DNA of 64,000 nucleotides from Rhizobium etli 8C-3 (GCF_001908375.1 NZ_CP017241.1:251001-315000); one strand, 5' to 3'. Shown: positions 34,181 through 43,317, counted from the stretch's first letter. The notes: a model not told the origin generated them from the letters alone. Made by a program: numbers and translations.

Positions 34181-34981
34181 CTAACGAACGAGGCTTTTAG
34201 CGGCCGATAGTATCCGCTCGATATCCTGCGGCCGCGAAAGCCGATGGTCGCCATCGCGAATGAAGGTCAGCACGACATTGTCGGCGGGCAGGTGTTCAAC
34301 CAGCTTCATCGCGTGGCTGTAGGGAACGTCCGGATCTTTCATGCCTTGCAGGATATGTACCGCGCAGCCCGTGTTGATGATGCCGGTCAGTACGCGGTTT
34401 TCGCGACCGTCTTCCAGGAGTGCACGGGTGTAGACGTTGGGCTCCGGACTATAGTCGGACTTCTCTTCGAAATAGCCGCGTTCGGCGAGCGAGGCGCGAT
34501 CCTTTTTCCTCAGATGCGGCTCGATGAGATCCGATGTGAAGTCGGGTGCCGGCGCAATCAGCACCATCCCGTCGAGCTTTGGCGTCCCCTCCAAGCTTGC
34601 AAGTTCCTGCGCCAGCCGCAATGCAATCCATCCGCCCATGGAGGAGCCAACGAGGATGATGCGCTCGGGTCTTGCATGGAGGACGACGGCAAGCGCCTCT
34701 TCCAGCCAGCGGGAAATCGTTCCGTCCTTAAACTCTCCACCGGAAAGTCCGTGCCCCGAATAGTCGAGGCGGATGCAGGCAAGTCCGAGTTCACCGGCCA
34801 GCCGATCGAGTTCTATCGCCTTTGTGCCGCTCATGTCCGACCGGTAGCCGGAGAGCCAGACGAAGGTCGGGCCGCAATCCTTCGAGGTGGCTTGACGAAT
34901 GATGAAAGCGATCCTTCGCTCCGCGTCACCTTCGCCCACCGTCAGGAACTGCGGCTCGGATATGGCTGTTGCTTCGGACAT
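34181..34981 (-). CDS. Alpha/beta hydrolase, serine type
   Basis: The 266-residue protein has an alpha/beta hydrolase fold with oxyanion region FVWLSGYRSDMSGT, DYSGHGLSGG, nucleophile Ser114 in LVGSSMGGWIA, and the catalytic His in RDGDHRLSRP. An Asp near the IIN.CAVHILQGMKDPDVPY segment could complete the triad. This pattern is common in thioesterase/carboxylesterase-like proteins of the palmitoyl-thioesterase type. The substrate is not known. A GTG-started reading at 34987 is possible. The gene lies upstream of and in opposite orientation to infC. Confidence 0.88.
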   Translation of the reverse strand: MSEATAISEPQFLTVGEGDAERRIAFIIRQATSKDCGPTFVWLSGYRSDMSGTKAIELDRLAGELGLACIRLDYSGHGLSGGEFKDGTISRWLEEALAVVLHARPERIILVGSSMGGWIALRLAQELASLEGTPKLDGMVLIAPAPDFTSDLIEPHLRKKDRASLAERGYFEEKSDYSPEPNVYTRALLEDGRENRVLTGIINTGCAVHILQGMKDPDVPYSHAMKLVEHLPADNVVLTFIRDGDHRLSRPQDIERILSAAKSLVR

Positions 34982-35153
34982 AAGCACTAACTCCCATTGT
35001 TTGTGCCTATAAAACAGATTCTTGAATAGGCTGACAGCAGGTGATTTTTCCGCTAAAGCGTGTTATTGACGACATCGCAGCGGCAGCGAGACTTCGTTGC
35101 GCCCCAATGGAGCGCGAAGCTGCGATCTGAAACAACTCGAGGAGAGTACGACC

Positions 35154-35690
35154 ATTCGCAGACCTTTTAAAACCGACGCGCCCGTGAAGGAAGGGCCGCG
35201 TTCGAACCGGGAAATCCGTATTCCTAAGGTTCAGTTGATTGATGCTGAAGGACAGAATTTGGGCGTGGTGCCCACCGATCAGGCCCTGAGAATGGCTGAA
35301 GAAGCCGGCCTCGACCTTGTGGAAATTTCTCCCAACGCCGAACCGCCTGTGTGCAAGATTCTCGATCTGGGCAAGCTGAAATACGCCAACCAGAAGAAGG
35401 CCTCCGAGGCGCGCAAGAAGCAGAAGATTGTCGAAGTCAAAGAAATCAAGATGCGGCCGAACATCGACACCCATGATTATGAGGTGAAAATGAAGGCTAT
35501 GGGCCGCTTCTTTGAGGAAGGCGACAAGGTGAAGGTGACGCTGAAGTTCCGCGGCCGCGAAATGGCCCACCAGGAACTCGGCATGAAGCTTCTGCAGCAG
35601 GTCAAGGCCGACACACTGGAATTTGCAAAGGTCGAAGCCGAGCCGAAGCTTGAAGGCCGCCAGATGATGATGGTGCTCGCGCCGAAGTGA
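35154..35690 (+). CDS. infC: Translation initiation factor IF-3 (ATT start codon)
   Basis: The 178-residue IF-3 prevents premature 30S-50S joining and controls start-codon fidelity. It starts [14 protein letters not shown] and contains [20 protein letters not shown] in the N-domain, a helical linker ([18 protein letters not shown]) and the C-domain with [19 protein letters not shown]. There is no ATG, GTG or TTG at the homologous start. The first codon matching family N-termini is ATT at 35154, with GAGGAGAG about eight bases upstream. Non-canonical AUU starts are classic for infC and allow autoregulation because IF-3 rejects them. A terminator follows at 35711. Confidence 0.95.
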   Translation: MRRPFKTDAPVKEGPRSNREIRIPKVQLIDAEGQNLGVVPTDQALRMAEEAGLDLVEISPNAEPPVCKILDLGKLKYANQKKASEARKKQKIVEVKEIKMRPNIDTHDYEVKMKAMGRFFEEGDKVKVTLKFRGREMAHQELGMKLLQQVKADTLEFAKVEAEPKLEGRQMMMVLAPK

Positions 35691-35710
35691 GCGGGCCACA
35701 TCGATGCATC

Positions 35711-35743
35711 AAAGCCGTCCGTAAGGGCGGCTTTTGTGTTTTT
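35711..35743 (+). terminator. Intrinsic terminator after infC
   Basis: AAAGCCGTCC and GGGCGGCTTT form a nine- to ten-base stem (one G-U pair) around a four-base loop, followed by TTGTGTTTTT. It lies about 20 bases after the infC stop. Thus infC here is transcribed apart from rpmI-rplT. From here to about 36009 there is no convincing gene. Confidence 0.85.
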
Positions 35744-36009
35744 GCGCCAGGCATGGCGCGTGGTGCGTTAAATGGAGCTGTCTGGGCCCCTGTGGCACCC
35801 CAGCGTCGTTTATGGCCGCTACTATTGCAAGCACGCTCGGATCAAATCTTATCGAGGGGTGGGGGCAGCCACTATCGTTGCAGCGAGCATGGTGAGATGG
35901 CTTCTCTTCGGGACAATCTCCTGGCTTTGGGCACGCCATGCCGCCCGCATTCTCATGCCTCGCATGCGTGCCCTTGTTGTTGGAAGGGGCGGTGTGAACC
36001 GCCCGACGG

Positions 36010-36405
36010 TCATTGAATGACCTGGATGACCTTCCGGGAGGAAGGTTCGACGATAACGCGCTGATCGTTGACGATTGCATATGCATATTTCGGATCATCG
36101 GGAACGGGGGTGACGACGACGGTTTCCGGCAGGGGCTGCCCGACGACGACCTTCTCCCTCACCACGACGCGTTCAGCCGGGGCGGGAGCCTGCTCAACGT
36201 AGGTCACCACCTTCGGCGGCGGTGGATCGATGATGCTGCCTGCCACGCCGCCGACGATGCCGCCGACAGCCGCACCGACCGGGCCACCGACAATAGCACC
36301 CGTTGCAGCGCCACCCGCTGCTCCTGTAACCGTCGAGGACTGCGCAAAGGCACACGTCGACGCCAACAGAATACCCGAGGCAAAACCAATCGATTTGATA
36401 TTCAT
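36010..36405 (-). CDS. DUF1236-type exported protein with glycine-zipper region
   Basis: The 131-residue protein starts at an ATG at 36405 preceded by a perfect AAAGGAGG. Residues 1-22 are a signal peptide. Residues about 25-62 are a glycine-zipper-like stretch (GAAGGAATGAIVGGPVGAAV and following Gly/Ala repeats) that can insert into membranes. The C-terminal part is a DUF1236 module, with VPDDPKYAYAIVNDQRVIV and the closing SSRKVIQVIQ. DUF1236 proteins are common in the envelopes of Rhizobiales and have no known activity. Confidence 0.85.
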   Translation of the reverse strand: MNIKSIGFASGILLASTCAFAQSSTVTGAAGGAATGAIVGGPVGAAVGGIVGGVAGSIIDPPPPKVVTYVEQAPAPAERVVVREKVVVGQPLPETVVVTPVPDDPKYAYAIVNDQRVIVEPSSRKVIQVIQ

Positions 36406-36533
36406 CTTCTTTCCTCCTTTGATGCGATTGCTTCCTTGAAAGCCAACGGGGAGATGGAAGAAGTGTTCCAGAGCTGGGACTTTAGGCGGAGGCATGATGG
36501 GACCTTCGTCCGACCCCCGCCAGTCACCGTCGA

Positions 36534-36800
36534 CTACTGCATGGGAAAGCGGCTCAGCATCCGGTCATGGACATTTTCCCAGCCTACGATCATGGCTGCA
36601 ATCGAGATCGCTTTGTCGCGATCTGCAGCCTTCGTTATGTAGCCTTCCAGCAGCACGACCGGACCGAGCATCCTGATCTCGATGGCGCTGCTGTCAATTT
36701 CCGGGTCGGCGGAAAGGGCTGCTGATATCGTCGCGATGGTCGATGCCGAACTATGGCCTTCAAAGCAGCGCTCTTCGTGATTGTCGGGGCCGAATCTCAT
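36534..36800 (-). CDS. BON domain protein, cytoplasmic
   Basis: The 88-residue protein is almost entirely one BON domain, with DPEIDSSAIEIRMLGPVVLL, EGYITKAADRDKAISIA and WENVHDRMLS. BON domains bind phospholipids or stabilise membranes in stress proteins such as OsmY. This one has no signal peptide, so it may act in the cytoplasm. GGAGAAGGAT precedes the ATG at 36800. It lies 129 bases upstream of the DUF1236 gene and on the same strand. The interval from 36801 to 37094 contains no convincing gene. Confidence 0.85.
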   Translation of the reverse strand: MRFGPDNHEERCFEGHSSASTIATISAALSADPEIDSSAIEIRMLGPVVLLEGYITKAADRDKAISIAAMIVGWENVHDRMLSRFPMQ

Positions 36801-37094
36801 ATCCTTCTCCTGTTCCGCCCCTCAACGGACTCAACATTGCATCATATCCGTATATGAGCACCGCGCCCTGCGGTGGCCAGTCCGACTTAGGTCCTGCTTT
36901 CCCTCGGCATCGTCTGCCATAGATGCTGCTCACCCTGTCGAAAGGACATCAAGGAGGTGCTGGTCGTTGTTGCTGAACCCGATCTAAACCTTTCCTGATG
37001 AAGCGCCAGGTTATCGATCCATGGTGGAACAGATAGTGATGCGAACGGTCGGGATATTGGAGCAAGCGAAGATTTCGCGCCTGTGATGCTTGTA

Positions 37095-37312
37095 ATGAGC
37101 GGTCAGGAAAAGCACAGGCTGGTGCGGTCGCTGAGTGAGCTTGCCGGCGACCTGATCGCCGCGTGGCCGACAGACGATGGCGAGCATATATTGCCGCAGT
37201 GAAGACATGCCTGGATGCCATTGAGGGTGATATCCCGGCAAAGACAGCGCGTGCCGCGCTCATTCGCGCTGCCGAAAAAGCCGGAATTCCGGTGATTGCG
37301 GCTGTTCACTGA
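37095..37312 (+). pseudogene. DUF982 domain gene with apparent frameshift
   Basis: The frame from the ATG at 37095 reads MSGQEKHRLVRSLSELAGDL and AAWPTDDGEHI and then hits a stop at about 37202. A second frame takes over near 37187 and reads IAAVKTCLDAIEGDIPAKTA, then RAALIRAAEKAGIPVIAAVH, up to a TGA at 37310-37312. Joined, the two halves form a complete DUF982 domain of about 70 residues, a small family abundant in Rhizobiaceae. One missing base near 37187 explains the break. A short frame at 37021-37086 could be a detached N-terminus. A sequencing error or programmed shift cannot be excluded. Confidence 0.65.
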
Positions 37313-37360
37313 GATCTTGCAACGCTGAAGATCGGTGGATCGGTTTCATAAAAAGGATGC

Positions 37361-37426
37361 ATGAAAAAAAGAGCCAAAGCGCGTCTGCAGCACAGAAAAA
37401 CAGGTAGAGGCGAAGTGCATGAATGA
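37361..37426 (+). CDS. Candidate 21-residue basic microprotein
   Basis: An ATG at 37361 is preceded by AAAAGGA four bases earlier. The short frame gives MKKRAKARLQHRKTGRGEVH and one more residue, with eight Lys/Arg in 21. Its stop at 37424-37426 abuts a perfect 13-base hairpin. This layout (ribosome-binding site, tiny frame, hairpin) could be a real microprotein, a leader peptide or chance. No family is known to me. Confidence 0.3.
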   Translation: MKKRAKARLQHRKTGRGEVHE

Positions 37427-37453
37427 GCCGCGCAGTCCTTGGACTGCGCGGCT
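37426..37453. terminator. Perfect 13-base hairpin between the micro-ORF and the hydrolase gene
   Basis: AGCCGCGCAGTCC (37426-37438) and GGACTGCGCGGCT (37441-37453) pair perfectly around TT. It lies seven bases beyond the 3' end of the minus-strand hydrolase gene and right after the plus-strand micro-ORF. It can act as a two-way terminator, although neither side has a long T run. Confidence 0.65.
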
Positions 37454-37459
37454 TTGAAT

Positions 37460-38437
37460 TCAGTTTTTCCCAGCGAGTTCTCGGCCAAGAAAGTCGTGAA
37501 TAAGCGGCGCTATCACGTCCAGCTTGTCCTCCAGCGCGAAGTGGCCGGTATCGAGAAGATGCAGTTCTGCATCCGGCAGGTCGCGAAGATAGGGAAGCGC
37601 GCCTTCGGCAGGGAAGATCTTGTCGTTTTTGCCCCACACGATCAGCGTCGGCGGCTTGCGATCGCGGAAGAAGGCCTGGAATTGCGGGTAGAGCGGCACA
37701 TTGGTGCGGTAGTCATAGAAGAGGTCCAACTGAATGTCCTTGTTGCCGGGACGATCGAGCAGCGCCTGGTCATGAATCCAGTTGTCGGGGCTGATGCGGC
37801 TCAGATCGCTCATGCCGTCAGTGTACTGGAATTTCGTGGTCTCCAAGGCGACCAGGCCAGAGAGCCCGTCGCGGCTTTCGTTCGAGCCATCGGCCCAGTA
37901 TTTTTTGATCGGATCCCAGAATTCGCGAAGGCCCTCGTCATAGGCATTGCCGTTCTGCACGATAAGAGCCGTCACGCGATCCGGATGCTTCAAGGCGAGC
38001 CGATAACCGACCGGCGCACCATAATCCATGACGTACATGGCGTATTTTTTTGCACCAAGCTGATCGAGCAAACCATCGACGAGGTCGGCATAATGACCAA
38101 AAGTGTAGGCGAATTTGGTATGGTCCGGAGCGTCACTCTGGCCGAAGCCCGGATAGTCCGGCGCGATGACTCGATAGCGATCGGCGAGAAGTGGCATCAG
38201 ATTGCGGAACATATGCGAAGACGTCGGGAAGCCATGCAGCAGAACGACTACGGGGCCGTCTTTCGGACCGGCTTCGCGGTAGAAGATGTTCACACCATCG
38301 ATTGCTGCGGTCCGATAGTGGACGGTACCGGGAGCCTGCCGGGTGATGATAGCTTGGTCGGGCGTGGACGAGGCTGCAAAGGATATGGGGGCAAAGCTGA
38401 CGGTAGCCAGCATCAGGGTCATGATCAGGCGTTTCAT
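37460..38437 (-). CDS. Exported alpha/beta hydrolase, Asp nucleophile (epoxide hydrolase/haloalkane dehalogenase type)
   Basis: The 325-residue protein has a signal peptide (residues 1-20) and an alpha/beta fold with [32 protein letters not shown], and a nucleophile elbow [10 protein letters not shown]. The residue at the usual Ser position is Asp138, as in epoxide hydrolases and haloalkane dehalogenases. The catalytic His is in [13 protein letters not shown] halide- or epoxide-stabilising Trp pair could not be assigned with certainty, so the exact reaction is open. AAGGAGA precedes the ATG at 38437. A perfect hairpin lies just downstream. Export to the periplasm is unusual for this class. 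Confidence 0.88.
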   Translation of the reverse strand: MKRLIMTLMLATVSFAPISFAASSTPDQAIITRQAPGTVHYRTAAIDGVNIFYREAGPKDGPVVVLLHGFPTSSHMFRNLMPLLADRYRVIAPDYPGFGQSDAPDHTKFAYTFGHYADLVDGLLDQLGAKKYAMYVMDYGAPVGYRLALKHPDRVTALIVQNGNAYDEGLREFWDPIKKYWADGSNESRDGLSGLVALETTKFQYTDGMSDLSRISPDNWIHDQALLDRPGNKDIQLDLFYDYRTNVPLYPQFQAFFRDRKPPTLIVWGKNDKIFPAEGALPYLRDLPDAELHLLDTGHFALEDKLDVIAPLIHDFLGRELAGKN

Positions 38438-38660
38438 GGCGGTCTCCTTCGGGTTTGAGGCGCCAGCTGCGGCTGCCTTGGAGACCAACATATCCTTTCA
38501 CAGAGAAACGATAATCTGCTCAGTGTGGAAGTGATAATTACGACGTGTGAAAGAATGAGCGACGTCACGACCTGGGTTGCTTCAGCAGCTGTCACTGGAG
38601 ATCCGCGCCTCTCAACGGCGGGATCTGGCACCAGTTCGGCGGAAGAATGCGGCGGTGGTT

Positions 38661-39551
38661 TTAGTTCAACAACCGGTTTTCCCGAAGACGCGCCGCCGCC
38701 ATGTCCACGAAGGCCCGAACCTTGGCGGGCGCGTGTCGCCCTTCCGGATGAAGGATGTGAATGGGCATTGGCGGCTCTTCATGATCGCTGAGGACGATCT
38801 GCAGATCCCCCGCAAGCAGGGCCGGGCCGATCTGGTAGTGCAGGACTCGGGTCAGTCCCCAGCCTGCCCGTGCGGCCGTGATAACGGCGTCGTTGGTGTT
38901 GCATTGTAGAAGGGGGTCGATCGTCACCCGCTGATCGTTTGCAAAACGCCATTCCGGCGATGCCCAGGCGCTTGTGGACGCGGCAATGCGATGGTTCTTG
39001 AGGTCGGCGGGCGTGGTTGGAACGCCGTGGCTCTCGAAATAGCTCGGGGACCCGCAGATGACATGCCGAACGGTCCCGACCTTTATGGCAGAGAAACCTG
39101 AGTCCCGCAGGTGTCCGATACGAACGGCCACGTCGACCCCTTCTTCGACGATGTTGACCGGGCGATCGATGAACAGGGTCCGTGCATGCATGGTCGGGAA
39201 GGTGTTCAGGAACTCGGTCACGATGGGCAACACATACATCTGCCCGAACAATGCTGAAGCCGTGATGGCCAGCGTACCCGTTGGAGTGGCATAGGAGCCA
39301 CCCGCGGCAGCCTCCGCTTCGGCAATATCCGCCAATATGCGGCGGCAATCCTCGAAATACCGTGTGCCTGCCTCCGTCATCTTGACGGAGCGCGTCGTGC
39401 GAACGAAAAGGCGGGCGCCAATCAGATCTTCAAGCGCTGCGACGGCGCGGGTGACAGCCGGTGCACTCATATGCATGTGGCGCGCGGTATCCGCAAAACT
39501 TCCGGTCTCCGCAACCTTCGCGAAAATCCGCATTGCCTGCCATCGATCCAT
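38661..39551 (-). CDS. LysR-family regulator of the redox cassette (candidate)
   Basis: The 296-residue LysR protein has a winged helix-turn-helix (residues 1-62, with FADTARHMHMSAPAVTRAVA) and a substrate-binding domain (about 90-290). It resembles the branch in which LysR genes sit near short-chain or redox enzymes. It lies on the same strand and downstream of the GST/flavoprotein/AhpD-like/SnoaL-like genes, separated by a small unknown gene. No clear operator was found at its own promoter. It may control the cassette or the alpha/beta hydrolase gene downstream. Confidence 0.9.
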   Translation of the reverse strand: MDRWQAMRIFAKVAETGSFADTARHMHMSAPAVTRAVAALEDLIGARLFVRTTRSVKMTEAGTRYFEDCRRILADIAEAEAAAGGSYATPTGTLAITASALFGQMYVLPIVTEFLNTFPTMHARTLFIDRPVNIVEEGVDVAVRIGHLRDSGFSAIKVGTVRHVICGSPSYFESHGVPTTPADLKNHRIAASTSAWASPEWRFANDQRVTIDPLLQCNTNDAVITAARAGWGLTRVLHYQIGPALLAGDLQIVLSDHEEPPMPIHILHPEGRHAPAKVRAFVDMAAARLRENRLLN

Positions 39552-39690
39552 TCGCCCCTCAAAGATTGCTCGTGTTGCTCAACGTGACCGTCGCCCAGAA
39601 ATGTATCAATCCCGAAACAGATCGAGCAAGACCGTTTCGAGATTGATACGAATGACATGGCTGGAGATGTCGTGAAAGGTCGACGATGGC

Positions 39691-40008
39691 CTATGGGGAT
39701 CGCAACCGAGATCGGCTGATGTAGGACGCCGCCAGTTCTTCGATGTCGGCACAGGCTTGTGCGTCGATACCGGCTTTCATGGTGCGCTCGCGGTGCTCGG
39801 CGTCTGGTTTGAGGGCCAAGGCTATCGCCTTGGAAAGCTGGAAATCGAAGCTCGAGCCCTTGCGGGCCATATCGACTTCAGCCCCCGTAATGCCGAGCGC
39901 CTTTGCGTCCATTTCCTGCTGTCGGGCAAAAATGGGATCTCCGCGTCCGGCGGTAAGCGCGAGCTCGATCGACAGCCGTGCCCGCGCATCGAGCTTGAAA
40001 CCTGCCAT
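39691..40008 (-). CDS. Hypothetical protein, 105 residues
   Basis: The frame begins at an ATG at 40008 and yields a mainly helical protein rich in Ala, Glu and Lys (MAGFKLDARARLSIELALTA, later KAIALALKPDAEHRERTMK). It has no signal peptide, membrane helix or cysteine cluster. It is set between the SnoaL-like gene and the LysR gene on the same strand, and the ribosome-binding site is modest. I do not recognise it. It may be a member of the same redox cassette. Confidence 0.5.
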   Translation of the reverse strand: MAGFKLDARARLSIELALTAGRGDPIFARQQEMDAKALGITGAEVDMARKGSSFDFQLSKAIALALKPDAEHRERTMKAGIDAQACADIEELAASYISRSRLRSP

Positions 40009-40038
40009 GGTGGCGAGCTCCCTGATGCGGACCTGGCT

Positions 40039-40503
40039 TTAGAAGCCCAAATCGCTCAAGCCCGGGTGATCGTCAGGCCTGCGGCCGAGCGGCCAGCGGA
40101 ACTTGCGCTCCGCCTCCGTGATCGGGCGCTCGTTGATGCTGGCATGCCGCGCCCGCATCAGCCCGTCCTCGGCGAATTCCCAGTTTTCGTTGCCATAGGC
40201 ACGAAACCACTGACCGCTGTCGTCGTGATATTCGTAGGCATAGCGAACGGCGATGCGGTTGCCCTGGAAAGCCCAAAGCTCCTTGATCAGCCGGTAGTCG
40301 AGCTCGCGGTTCCATTTGCGCCTGAGGAAAGCTTCAGCCTCGGCACGGTTGGTCGCGAATTCGACGCGGTTGCGCCAGCGTGTGTCGAGTGTATAGGCGA
40401 GCGCGACCTTGGCGGCATCGCGGCTGTTCCAGCCATCTTCGGCAAGGCGGACCTTTTCGACGGCGCTCTGTTCATTGAAAGGGGGAAGTGGCGGACGAGA
40501 CAT
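40039..40503 (-). CDS. DUF1348 / SnoaL-like (NTF2 fold) protein
   Basis: The 154-residue protein fits DUF1348, a SnoaL/NTF2-like cone-shaped fold. Characteristic stretches are [32 protein letters not shown] and [20 protein letters not shown], then [23 protein letters not shown]2-like proteins include ketosteroid isomerases and many small binding proteins, and no active site can be read with confidence. It lies 70 bases downstream of the AhpD-like gene on the same strand. The start at 40503 (MSRPPLPPF) fits homologues better than the longer frame. Confidence 0.9.
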   Translation of the reverse strand: MSRPPLPPFNEQSAVEKVRLAEDGWNSRDAAKVALAYTLDTRWRNRVEFATNRAEAEAFLRRKWNRELDYRLIKELWAFQGNRIAVRYAYEYHDDSGQWFRAYGNENWEFAEDGLMRARHASINERPITEAERKFRWPLGRRPDDHPGLSDLGF

Positions 40504-40573
40504 GGTTCGGTTCCTTATAGATTGGGAATGGAAAGGGCGGGTGGCCGCCGCCCAGGCGACCACCGTGAGTTAG

Positions 40574-41122
40574 TCATGCTGGAAGGTGGTCGATGCTGGG
40601 GAAGTCGATTTCGGTGCCCAGGGCTTCGTTGACATAATTGGTGAAGGTGTTCAGCGCGACATGCGCGATGATCTCGAGGATTTCCCCATCGCTGTAACCC
40701 GCGGCGCGGACTTTTTCGACATCGCCTGGGGCCACGGAACCGCCGGCGACGACAAGAGCGCGAGCGAATTCGACGGCGGCGGCTGCCTTTGGATCATTCG
40801 AGGTGCCGCGCCGGTTCTTCTCGATCTCGCTCTCGTCCAGCTTGGCAAACTTGGCGCCGGTATAGCTATGCGCCGACAGGCAGTAGTCGCAACCATTGGC
40901 CTCGGCCATGGCGAGCGCGATCCGCTCGCGGGTGGCCGGAGCCAACTTGCCCTTGCCGAGAGCACCCTGCAGGGCCGCCAGGGCGTTCAGAGCGGCCGGG
41001 CTGTTCGACACCAGGCGGAAGATGTTCGGCACGGAGCCAATCTGTTTCTGGATGGCTTCCAACACGGGGCGGGAAGCTTCCGGTGCATCGTTGATTGTGG
41101 CGGGCGTGGCAATGCGAGACAT
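40574..41122 (-). CDS. Carboxymuconolactone decarboxylase family / AhpD-like peroxidase
   Basis: The 182-residue protein carries the AhpD active-site pattern EANGCDYCLSAH, with Cys78, Cys81 and His85. This places it with AhpD-type alkylhydroperoxidases in the CMD family rather than with the decarboxylase itself. PNIFRLVSNSPAALNALAAL before it and GEILEIIAHVALNTFTNYVN after it are also family features. It may remove organic peroxides, supplied with electrons by an unidentified partner. It lies next to a flavoprotein/ferredoxin fusion and GST gene, which supports a redox-stress role. Confidence 0.93.
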   Translation of the reverse strand: MSRIATPATINDAPEASRPVLEAIQKQIGSVPNIFRLVSNSPAALNALAALQGALGKGKLAPATRERIALAMAEANGCDYCLSAHSYTGAKFAKLDESEIEKNRRGTSNDPKAAAAVEFARALVVAGGSVAPGDVEKVRAAGYSDGEILEIIAHVALNTFTNYVNEALGTEIDFPSIDHLPA

Positions 41123-41250
41123 GTCTATTTCCTTGGTTTAATTGCGAAAGGCTGTCCCCTTCGTCACTTGGAAGATGCTCCCGTTCTGCCGGATGATGAA
41201 CGTTGAAAAAGCGGAAGATACTCTTGCGCCGGATGCATCAATGGGAAGCG

Positions 41251-43317
41251 TCAGAGTTCGAGCTGGATCTGGTTTTCCTCACCGCCCTCCTGTGCGGCGG
41301 GGACCGAGCAGCACAGCAGTACTTCGCCTTCGGCAATCGCCGCCGTCGGCTCCTTGATGTAGGTCACTGCCCCCCTGGTGAGCTTGGTGCGGCATGTGCC
41401 GCAACTGCCTTCCCGGCAACTGAATTCGGGACTGAGGCCGCGCGCTTCCGCCAGCTCCAGCAATGTGCCGGCCTCCGGTGTCCAGCGGGCTTCCTTCAGC
41501 GATCCCATGAAGGCGACCGGTACCGGCTTTGTGGATGGCGGTCGACGCGTGGGCGGGCTCACCCCGGCGTCGAGCGTTCGCTCCAGGGATGACGGGCCGA
41601 AAGCCTCCGCGTGAATGCGGGCATCAGCAATATTATAGCCGCGCAAGCCATCGTACAGTGACTGCGTGAACTGCGGCGGCCCGCAGAGGTAGAAGTCATA
41701 ATCGTCGAACGGCAAGTGGCGGGACAGGAGCGGCATATCGATGCGCCCGATGGCGTCGTAGTCAACGCCTTCTTCAGCGCCATTGGCATCGCTCAAGACC
41801 CGGATCAGCCTCACCGCGCCTCGCGCGGCGTCGACGAGCTCGGCGATTTCCCGATCGAACGGACGCTCCTGCCTGGAACGCGCCGCGTGAAAAAGAAAGA
41901 TCGGGCGAATGCGCTGCTTGCGCAGCCCCTCGTAGACAACGTGGCGCAACATGGCAAGCAGGGGCGTTATCCCAACACCGCCGGCAAGCAGCACTGCCGG
42001 ACGGGCAGCGCGGGCGTCGATGGTAAAACTGCCGGCCGGCGAGCGCGCCTCGATCGTGTCGCCGACGCGGATGTGATCGTGGAGATGTTGCGATACCGCA
42101 CCGTCGCGCTTGACACTGATGCGGTAAAGGCCGTCCGAGGGTGCCACTGACAGCGTATAGGTTCGGATAGCAGGCTTGTCGACGCCTGGAACGCTGATGC
42201 GGATCGGCAGATGCTGGCCGGCAACATGCGGCAGCAAACCTGCCCCATCGCTCGGCTGAAGGTGAAACGAACGGATGGAGGCGCTTTCTTCCACAATCCT
42301 GGTCACGGTCAGGGCGCGCCACCGGGTGGCCACTTCCGCAGCGCGCAGCCGGTCCGCCGCCTGCGCCCAATCGCCGGTCATCAACGAATTGGCAGACCAG
42401 CCGTCGTCCCGGAAGGACCAGCGCAGTGCCAATGCGTTCCGCCGACGGATGATCCGACGTGCCTTGAACGTCCACAGTCGTTCGGCGCCCTGAAAGGCCG
42501 CGATCTCCGGTGAATTAAGGATAACCTCGGCGTCACCGGTCATCTGCAGCATGTCGCCGCTGGAATAATCGACGAAGACAAGCCCGGCCTTGCCGTTCAA
42601 CAGGATGTTGCCGAGCGTTGCAAAAAAGAGGTTCCCGTCAAAGTCCGGGATCGTCAGTGTCCCGTCGCCCGCAACGCGAACGAAACCGGCCTTGCCGCCG
42701 CGATGCGACACGTCGACCTGGCGTCGATCTTCGCGATCGGCATAAGAGGCGACGAAAAACGCATCCGCCGCCGTGATCATGGCGCGTGCAGCACTATCGA
42801 GGTCGGGCAGGTCTTCGACGGTGCCGGAAAAATCTCCGCCGGGATTTCGAACGAATTCGAAATCCCGCAGCTGGATGTAACGCGGGCAGTTTCCGAAGCT
42901 CTGGTCGACATCCACGCGGAAGCCGTCGGGTGAATTGGAGACGAAGCCGTTCATGCGGTTGCGCCGCCTTGTGTGCATCTCCATGCCAAGCAGGCCGATG
43001 GGCCGGCCCTCGGCCAGACCCTCGCTTGCGGGGTCGCTGGGATCTCTTGTGGCCGCGATATTCAAGGCGGTTGACGATGGAGAGGACATGAAGCCCGGGT
43101 GCCCTTCAAGGAAGGTTGCCCAGGCGTCACCGCGGCCGTCGACGCTGCCCAGCACGACGAACGGCAGCTGAGCGTAGAAGTCGCGATGCTGGTCTGGCAT
43201 GAAATCGCGGATGACACGCTGGCCGACGGCCGCCATGCGTTCGGCGACGCCGACCTTCTGCTGAATATAGGTCTCTCCTTCGTGCCAGACCGGCAGGGGC
43301 TTCAAGGTCTCGTTCAT
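41251..43317 (-). CDS. Fusion: PNPOx-like FMN domain + ferredoxin-NADP reductase + [2Fe-2S] ferredoxin
   Basis: The 688-residue protein has three parts. Residues about 35-190 are a pyridoxamine-5'-phosphate-oxidase-like FMN-binding split barrel (LPFVVLGSVDGRGDAWATFL). Residues about 335-580 are an FAD/NAD(P)-binding ferredoxin reductase domain, with IRTYTLSVAP and the nucleotide-binding VLLAGGVGITPLLAMLRHV. Residues about 600-688 are a plant-type ferredoxin with CREGSCGTCRTKL and a last Cys in VLLCCSVP. It should pass electrons from NAD(P)H via FAD and the iron-sulfur cluster to an unknown acceptor. The start at 43317 was chosen over upstream frames. Confidence 0.92.
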   Translation of the reverse strand: MNETLKPLPVWHEGETYIQQKVGVAERMAAVGQRVIRDFMPDQHRDFYAQLPFVVLGSVDGRGDAWATFLEGHPGFMSSPSSTALNIAATRDPSDPASEGLAEGRPIGLLGMEMHTRRRNRMNGFVSNSPDGFRVDVDQSFGNCPRYIQLRDFEFVRNPGGDFSGTVEDLPDLDSAARAMITAADAFFVASYADREDRRQVDVSHRGGKAGFVRVAGDGTLTIPDFDGNLFFATLGNILLNGKAGLVFVDYSSGDMLQMTGDAEVILNSPEIAAFQGAERLWTFKARRIIRRRNALALRWSFRDDGWSANSLMTGDWAQAADRLRAAEVATRWRALTVTRIVEESASIRSFHLQPSDGAGLLPHVAGQHLPIRISVPGVDKPAIRTYTLSVAPSDGLYRISVKRDGAVSQHLHDHIRVGDTIEARSPAGSFTIDARAARPAVLLAGGVGITPLLAMLRHVVYEGLRKQRIRPIFLFHAARSRQERPFDREIAELVDAARGAVRLIRVLSDANGAEEGVDYDAIGRIDMPLLSRHLPFDDYDFYLCGPPQFTQSLYDGLRGYNIADARIHAEAFGPSSLERTLDAGVSPPTRRPPSTKPVPVAFMGSLKEARWTPEAGTLLELAEARGLSPEFSCREGSCGTCRTKLTRGAVTYIKEPTAAIAEGEVLLCCSVPAAQEGGEENQIQLEL

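Noticed and set aside
34998..35153. Promoter and leader hairpin for infC
   Set aside because: A TTGACG occurs but the matching -10 is poor, and the hairpin in the leader is short; not reported as a feature.
37439..38458. 339-residue plus-strand frame
   Set aside because: Antisense to the exported alpha/beta hydrolase, which has a signal peptide and catalytic motifs.
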